This document shows, one piece after another, positions 57,250-64,000 of a stretch of 64,000 nucleotides of DNA (positions within the stretch are counted from its first letter, which is position 1; every line of letters starts with the position of its first letter). The notes beneath the pieces were generated by a model. It was not told the DNA's origin, did no database searches, and saw nothing but the letters and a program-made list of their open reading frames with translations. This stretch comes from Panulirus ornatus (lineage: Eukaryota; Arthropoda; Malacostraca; Decapoda; Palinuridae). Where the stretch lies: NCBI RefSeq assembly GCF_036320965.1, contig NC_092271.1, positions 26,902,536 to 26,966,535 on the forward strand, in the 5' to 3' direction. A program made the translations under genes and the position numbers.

Positions 57250-59560
57250 TAGACGTAGTAGAGATGCGAGTAAAACCCCCTGAACGTACCCCGAGGCGCA
57301 CGTTGTTGCCGTCGCGTGATCGTAGCGTTCATATCCCCCCCCTCACTCACCCACTCACCTCCTCCTCCTCCCCCACCTCCTCCTCCTCCCCGGCCATGGT
57401 GTGTTCTCACCCCCACGACACCTGACCTCACATGGCCCGTATAGGGAGAGTACGTGGGTCACCCCGGTCGCCTTGTCCACAGGGAGTTAGAAATGCTAGT
57501 TAAAAACCCTCCTCCTTCTCCTCCTTGTCTTAGCTAACCTGACCTTACGCACTTGTGTGGCTTCTCCCTCAGTTCCTCCCGCTACTACTCACTCCACCCA
57601 CCCTCCCCTCCCCCCCATCTTCCCCACCACACCCCCACCATCACAACCACCTCCCCAACCCCAACTCCTTACGACAGATGCGTAACAGTAAAAATTTTTT
57701 CCTTCACATTTCTTCTATTTTTCTTTTCTTTTCTTCGTGGTAATGCCAGAATAGAGAGGGTAGTTATTACGTGTTATCCTACAGATAATACGTTGTACCG
57801 AGACTCATTGTTACATAGGTGATTGAGGATTGTGGGATATTATTGGTAGCTGGGACCTTCCTTCTTCTCCCACCCCCCCACCCCACCCACATTCTGCCTC
57901 CCCCCCCCCCCCCCAACAACCGCCTCCTCTCCCCCCAACCTCCCTCTACCCCCTCCCCTTCCCCCCACCTCCCCTCTTAGGTCAGCTGACTACCAACCAC
58001 TCCAGCTGACGCGTTTGGAAGCCTTGAAAACGGCTTTAGATACCAGTACAGACGCATCTCTTGCGTCTCTTGGGCTTGGTGGTAAGTCTCTCCTGGCGCT
58101 TCTGTTCTCCATTTTCTACGACGATGGAAAATTACATATTTACAGATTCAAAGCACACATCTCTTGCTTGCATTCCATCACTGGGATGAACTAGTTTTAG
58201 GGTTGTTGAATTTGCCTCAAGTCCATCCCTCCCGTAAAAGTTGGGTTTTGGTTCTGATAACAGTGGATAGATAGATAAGACTGATAGACGGAGTTTTATC
58301 GCGGGTGAAGCCCATCCATGGCGGTTGATGATAGGGAGGAGGGAGGAGGGAGGGAAGGAGATCTTAAGCGAAGCCGAAGCCCAAGTCAAGGGAGGGGAGT
58401 TGGGTGGGTCGGAGGCAGCGGTTCCTCCATTCACAAAGTAGAGGACGCGAGCCTAGCCACGGCTCGCTCCCTCTCCCTCCCTCCCTCCTTCCTTCTCCCT
58501 CCCCCCTTCCCTCCCTCCCTCCCTCCCTGCCCTACACAGTATTGTTGCTTTGATTTGATACAGATTTGCGATATCCGTCTGATTCTCTGAGACTTTATAT
58601 TTACTCCCCCTTTTTTGTGTCTCTTTTTCGAGGAGACAAGACAATTGCTCCATCCGGTTGGGGTCTTGTCTTTTCGCGTTGATATTTTTTTCGTGTTTTG
58701 ATACGGGATTTGGTGTTGGTCGGCCGTATGGTATTTGGTAGAGAGACATGGCTGAACACACTGGCTCCCTGGAATGTTTACGGTAAACTGCTTTTTTTGT
58801 TTCCTTTTTTTTCAAGATCTTAGCTTGGTTAAGAGAGGGTTGGAATTGTTATTAAATGGGTTACGACCAGAGGCTCGAGGAGGAGGAGTGGTTGTTGTTG
58901 TTAGAGAGTGACGTCGTTGTTGTTTGGATACTGACTGTGACACAGTTGTTAAGATACGTGGGAGTCGGTAGTTACCGTCGGTCGTAATTAGGTATGAGGC
59001 GTCGTAAGGTATCAGCTTAGCCCATTTAGATTTCTGAAACTGGGATTTTGTATTTTAAGGGCTATGCTGTGTTGTGGTGCTATGCTCTGGTGCTATGCTG
59101 TGCTGCTGTGATGTGGTGCTATGCTGTGGTACTGTGCTGTGATGCTATGCTGTGGTATGCGTGAGCGTGCGTGATGACGATAAGCGCGACTGGAGCTTGA
59201 TATTCTGGTGAAATGGAACTTTAAAGAATCCAGGGAATTACTTTCTAAACTGCCAGGATTTGGGTTCATCCGGACCGCAATGTAACTCTTTTGTCTCAGT
59301 GATTCCTTTGATTACATTTTTGATTACCTTCTGCGTTAATTTCATATACAGTCTACGGTGTGACTGTCTTCTATCATATGACTGTCTAATCTTCTGTATT
59401 TATGCCGTCTGCGCTTAACCCATTCCTGTACGCGCGGTGGAGATTCGCGTCTGGACAAGTGGTTCCTCTTGCGGAATATAGAGAAGGCGAAACAGGAGAG
59501 GGAGGGAGGGAGAGAGGGATGGGGAAAGCCGGCTGTGAAATTGTTAGGCCAGACGTGGAG
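57250..59560. other. no gene seen
   Basis: C-rich poly-purine/pyrimidine sequence, including a C15 run near 57900-57914, GGGA/TCCC tetranucleotides near 58480-58530 and a small GCTATGCTGTGG repeat. Confidence 0.55.
59060..59158 (+). repeat. GCTATGCTGTGGT-type short tandem repeat
   Basis: Imperfect 10-13-bp units built from CTATGCTGTGGTG. Confidence 0.7.
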
Positions 59561-59573
59561 CGATTTCTGCGAG

Positions 59574-59574
59574 T

Positions 59575-59659
<85 letters not shown>

Positions 59660-59750
59660 TCACTTGTCAAGCCTGACTTGGCAAAACAGGCATTCCACAT
59701 ACTCAGAGCACGCACTCATATCACGCTTGACTCTTGAACAACACACTCAG

Positions 59751-59811
<61 letters not shown>
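59574..59811 (+). repeat. (GT)n-(GA)n tract followed by (CA)n
   Basis: GT 59574-59599, GA 59599-59657 and CA 59754-59811. Confidence 0.97.
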
Positions 59812-59815
<4 letters not shown>

Positions 59816-60837
59816 GCACTCAGCATACTACCCGAGCACTAAGAACCTACACTTTTCACACACTTCTCTCAATCAGCCTCGTAAGTCGCTGCACACACTC
59901 TCCACTCCACTTACCCTTAACACACACACACTCAGACCAACACTCAGATCCCCAGATTATTTACTCTGTTCACTCCCGGGGAAGGAGAGAAGACGAAACC
60001 ACCCTAAACTGCCCAAGAAGACCAGGCATTCAAAGTAATCCAAGCCCCTCCCTCCCTCCCCCTCCCTTGCTGCTCCTCCCTCTCTCCCTCCCTCCTCATG
60101 CAGCCCGGGGTGCAACGAAGCCCCCTCCTCCCTCCTCACTATGCGCAGAGGCGAACGAAATAGTCAAGATTCAACAACACGACAGTGTCGAGGACGTGGC
60201 CCTAGACGGTTTTGACGGCTTCCGAACCATCTGGCAGTTGACGACGCCGCTGCTTTCCGGTACGACCGTAGGCTGACGAGCCACTCATAGTACGACCCTG
60301 ACTGATGAACCACTCCTTTTCAACGACCCCCAACCCCCTCCCCACATCCCCCACATCTGAATGTTCTGGTATTTTTCCTAGATTCTCTTAAAGTGTCTGG
60401 TGACAATTTACGTTATCATCAATTAATGTAGACATTTTTTTTGTTTATGCCATTTTTTCCCTACAACTTTACATTTCCTACAACTTTACATGTACCCTTT
60501 GGTTGTCGATTTTTATACACACGTTCTTTGTCGAGTTTAGCGCACACATCCCTGACGTGGTCAGGACGCGTCGCGAAGGGGATGCTGGTATACGTTCGCT
60601 GACGTTCCGAACCAATGTCGTAGACCACGCTGTTCATACGTTGGTTTAGTGAACCGTTATCTCGAACGGAAGCGCCTTGTGTTGGTAGGGAAGGATTCAT
60701 TCATGCATTCATACATTCCTGTACTTTTCCTTGGGGAATATATGGTTGAATTTAACTAAACTGTATATATATAAGTTCTTTGTTGAAGGCTTTCTGCGAA
60801 GAGGAGGGGGAAATATAGCCCCTTTGGCATGATCATA

Positions 60838-61060
60838 CAACCCATTGTGTACGGGGGTACGACCCTTGAGCACGACGACCTGAAGCAGGAGGGTGTGGCC
60901 CTCAAGCTCGACGGTGCGACCCTTCAGTAGGAGTGTCTGGCCCTTGAGCACGACGGTACGACCCTAGACAGTACTGTATGACCTTTGAGCACGACGGTAC
61001 GACCCTTTAGTGCTGTATGACCCCTTGAGCACGAAGATACGACCTTTGGTACGATGGTAT
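60838..61060 (-). repeat. 21-bp minisatellite, cluster 3 (minus orientation)
   Basis: Repeated TTGAGCACGACGGTACGACC with substitutions and spacer variation, the same family as the cluster at 23.9 kb. Confidence 0.85.
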
Positions 61061-61479
61061 GGTCTTTGGACTCACCCATCAAGCCCAGGGGCCTCACCAT
61101 CATGCCACAGAAGACTCGCCTTCCCTCCGCTGTACTCATTCCTCCTCTTCTGGGAAACTCGACCTTCTCGTTTCTGTCTCTCTCTCTCTCACTCACTCGT
61201 ACGTTTTCCTCGTGTATAGATCGCCACTCCAGACTGCAGTGTTTGCCTCTCCAGCCAGCAGACCTCTTTTCATCGGCCTCTCCACGTGAAACCCCCTTCC
61301 CTGCGGGGGGTTCTCCTCCCCTTCTCGTGGTCGCGTGCCCGGCCGTACGGCGCTACACTCCATGGCCCTCAAGGACCCTCATGTCCACTTGATTGTCACT
61401 TTAAAAACACACCAGAACGGACACACAACTTCCCTTCACCTCCCCTTGCCAGGGGAACCCTGCTGACTCGGCCACTGCA

Positions 61480-61482
<3 letters not shown>

Positions 61483-61541
<59 letters not shown>

Positions 61542-61546
61542 CGAGA
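61483..61546 (+). repeat. (GA)n microsatellite
   Basis: GA ending in GAGCGAGAGCGAGA. Confidence 0.97.
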
Positions 61547-61751
61547 AGGAGGAGGGGGTGGTCCTAACGTGCGTTGAAGGTGCTAAAAACTCCTTCTGGT
61601 GCTTGATGGCATCAGTTCCATATATGTGTTATATTTGGTTTGTGATGATGTTCGAGGAGTGAGCACTCTTTAGTGCGTTCATCATCTCTCCCAGATGCCT
61701 TTAGGTGCGATTCCCTCTGAAAGGATCAGAGGTTAAGATATCATGTCCAGT

Positions 61752-61835
61752 TGTCGTACCGTCGTGGCCAGGGGTCGTACCGTCGTGCTCAAGGGTCGTG
61801 CCGTCGTGCTCAAGGGTCGTACCGTCGTACCTCAG
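61752..61835 (+). repeat. 21-bp minisatellite, cluster 4 (+ orientation)
   Basis: Four near-identical units of GTCGTACCGTCGTGCTCAAGG, the best-preserved copies in the window. Confidence 0.9.
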
Positions 61836-62731
61836 ATTGATCTGCGGGGAATAGAGTCATGATCTGTGTCAACTGTGGCCACATTCATGACGGAGAACAC
61901 GGCTGGTCGGGTATTAAGTGACAGGGCGATAACCTCTGGCAGAAGAGTTTAAAGACACGGAGCAGTGGAGGTTGTAACTGTGTGGTGTTATGACTGAAGG
62001 GTTGTATCTGTTAGGTAATGAATAAGGGGGGGGGGGGCGGTTGTGAGGGTTGGGTTGGCGGCTTGTAAGAGTGTGTGTGTGAGGTTATGACGGCTGTGAC
62101 AAGCGTGGGGGTTATGGCTGAAAGGTTTTAATAGCTTTGGATTATAACCAGGGGTTGTAACGATGTGTAAGGGTATGGTTGAGAGGGCTTTAACAGTTTA
62201 GGGTTATGATTTTGGGGTTGTAACTGTTTGAAGTTATGACTGAGGAGCTGTAACAGTTTAGGGTTACGACTCGGGGGATTGTAATTGTATGAGGTTATGA
62301 CTGAGGGGTCGTAACAGTATGAGGTTAGGACTGAGGTGTTGCAACATTGTGTGTGAGGGTATGGCCGAGGGGGTAGGAACAGAGTGTACGGGTTGTCACC
62401 TGAGATGCTGTAACACAGTGGGGTTATGAGTGACAGAACCTCACAGCCTCATGGAGGGGAGGGTTAGGGTGAGAGACGTGCTTCGACATCTGTACCGATG
62501 AATGCACGGGGCTTGTGACCCGCGTCCCTCCGAGATTGATTTCCATGAAATTGATTTCCAACGCGACTCTGATAGGATGCCACGACACGTCTCCCAAGAT
62601 GGCGGAGTCTGGATACACAATCATCAGTATGACAGAACATATATAGAGCGTGGGTGAGTCTGTGTCGATGGTGAAGCGAAGGGTTTTCCAAGTTGTGATT
62701 GACGATTGGGTGATCATTTATTTTTTTTTTG

Positions 62732-62945
62732 TACCTTGAACACGACGGTGCGATCCCATGAACACGACGGTGCGACCCCTTTGAACGCGACGGTACGATC
62801 CTTTTGAGCGCGACGGTACGACCCATGATTGACATGAACTGGTCAGTTGACCTGATCCTGACGTGCCAGACTCAGGGACGCGCGCCTTCGTACCCTTGCG
62901 TCATGCAGTCGTGCTCAAGGGTCGAATTGTCGTGCCCAGGGGGTT
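62732..62945. repeat. 21-bp minisatellite, cluster 5 (orientation flips)
   Basis: Four minus-orientation units (GAACACGACGGTGCGATCC type) at 62732-62826 are followed after about 65 bp by plus-orientation units at 62892-62945 (GTCGTGCTCAAGGGTCG). Confidence 0.8.
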
Positions 62946-63295
62946 AGTCATCGTGCGGGACACCGTGTTAGGTAGTGGATTAACGAACTGTGTTGAGAGG
63001 TCAGGTCAGGTTAGGTCGGGCCGTAGGAGAGATGGTGGGATGTTGGTAAAATCACACACATGCCCGGCAGACAGACCCAGCGAACCGACCAAGGCGGAGA
63101 AGGGGGAGGGGAGAGGGTGAGGGGAGGGGGGGGCTGCAGGGGGGAAAGACCCGGCCTCACATTTCGCGCGTTTTGGCGGCGACGAAAAACTGAGCGTTCG
63201 GGGAAGACACAGTCTCGAGTGTCAGGAGATGGTGCGGGCTCGGCTTTCGTGGTGACACTGGCGGATAGAGACTAGCTGAATGTGTCCCTCTCCTC

Positions 63296-63299
<4 letters not shown>

Positions 63300-63367
<68 letters not shown>
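63300..63367 (+). repeat. (CT)n microsatellite
   Basis: 34 units. Confidence 0.98.
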
Positions 63368-63369
<2 letters not shown>

Positions 63370-63447
63370 AGTTATTACTCTTTTTTCCTTACGTAAACAT
63401 CAAATGAATTACTCTGGTAAGGATTGACTTTCATCGCGAGAGCGTCG

Positions 63448-63450
<3 letters not shown>

Positions 63451-63528
<78 letters not shown>
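63451..63528 (+). repeat. (GT)n microsatellite
   Basis: GT with one GTAT interruption; a further GT tract is at 63703-63757. Confidence 0.98.
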
Positions 63529-63702
63529 GTGCCACCCAGCCCTGCTGACGGTGGTGCAGAGGAGGATAAAGCGGAGTGCACAATTGTGTCCAGGGAGAGG
63601 TGGGGTGACCTCAGTGGTTGCAGTACATCACCAGGGTCACGTTGTGAGGGAGATGTCTCGGCGTATTGGTTGTGAGTTGGCCTTTCTAATGAGGTTGTGT
63701 GC

Positions 63703-63710
63703 GTGTGTGT

Positions 63711-63757
<47 letters not shown>
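63703..63757 (+). repeat. (GT)n microsatellite
   Basis: GT with one GTAT interruption. Confidence 0.97.
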
Positions 63758-63758
<1 letters not shown>

Positions 63759-64000
63759 CAGGCATTGTTTCACCTCCTAAAGTCCCTTTCACTGGTCGGT
63801 TCTTCTTGCTTGTGATATTCGAAACGTAATTGGTGGTCTCCACCTTCCCTGGTCTTCCCGTCCTTCCACACGCGTTTGGGGTCGAGATTTCATTTTTAGC
63901 CGTTGATCTATTCCGTCGAACTCGTGTCTCCATGCAAGTTCCCTGGGGGGGTTTGTGCAGATTAGAAATAACAGCGGTCCTATCACTGAACCTTGAGGTA

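Noticed and set aside
56784..57431. Minus-strand frame of 215 codons rich in PPPCYVNHS
   Set aside because: It is the 30-bp minisatellite read through. The plus strand is equally open.

Overview
This window is animal nuclear DNA of a very repeat-rich kind. It has split genes with GT-AG introns, one nuclear-type tRNA, decayed non-LTR retrotransposons and an exceptional load of dinucleotide microsatellites (GT/CA, GA/CT and AT tracts of 30-85 bp). That mix, together with the one recognisable protein family, suggests an arthropod and most likely a decapod crustacean (crab or shrimp). The taxon is inferred from style, not from a marker gene.

Only one protein-coding gene can be followed with confidence. 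It lies on the + strand from 29321 to 36721 as ten exons whose splice sites and codon phases agree throughout, about 594 residues up to a stop codon. It encodes a cysteine-rich, probably N-glycosylated extracellular protein with a hydrophobic C-terminus. It resembles the uncharacterised arthropod proteins to which Pfam gives the DUF7042-DUF7045 names. The first exon, expected to carry a signal peptide, was not found. Exon 7 carries a one-base frame break beside G5 and C6 runs, and the splice donor of exon 5 is duplicated twice inside the following intron. A tRNA-Asn(GUU) gene is at 17070-17143.

Layout: 1-11.5 kb is microsatellites with little else. 11.0-11.6 kb has a weak candidate for a secreted-protein exon pair on the minus strand. 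12-17 kb is again microsatellites, with a short hairpin at 16.35 kb. 17-19.1 kb has the tRNA, a LINE 3' fragment and a tandem duplication of about 266 bp. 19-29 kb is intergenic, with a tRNA-derived repeat, a LINE reverse-transcriptase remnant and a 25-bp minisatellite. 29.3-36.7 kb is the gene, with LINE and short-repeat insertions in its introns. 36.7-64 kb is intergenic, with several minisatellites (units of 16, 30, 37/38 and 41 bp) and a dispersed 21-bp minisatellite family at five places in both orientations.

The most unusual structures are the dispersed 21-bp family, which changes orientation within short distances, the facing GA/CT tracts that could form long hairpins, the duplicated splice donor, and the alternating 38/37-bp array. 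No CRISPR array, operon or prokaryotic feature is present.
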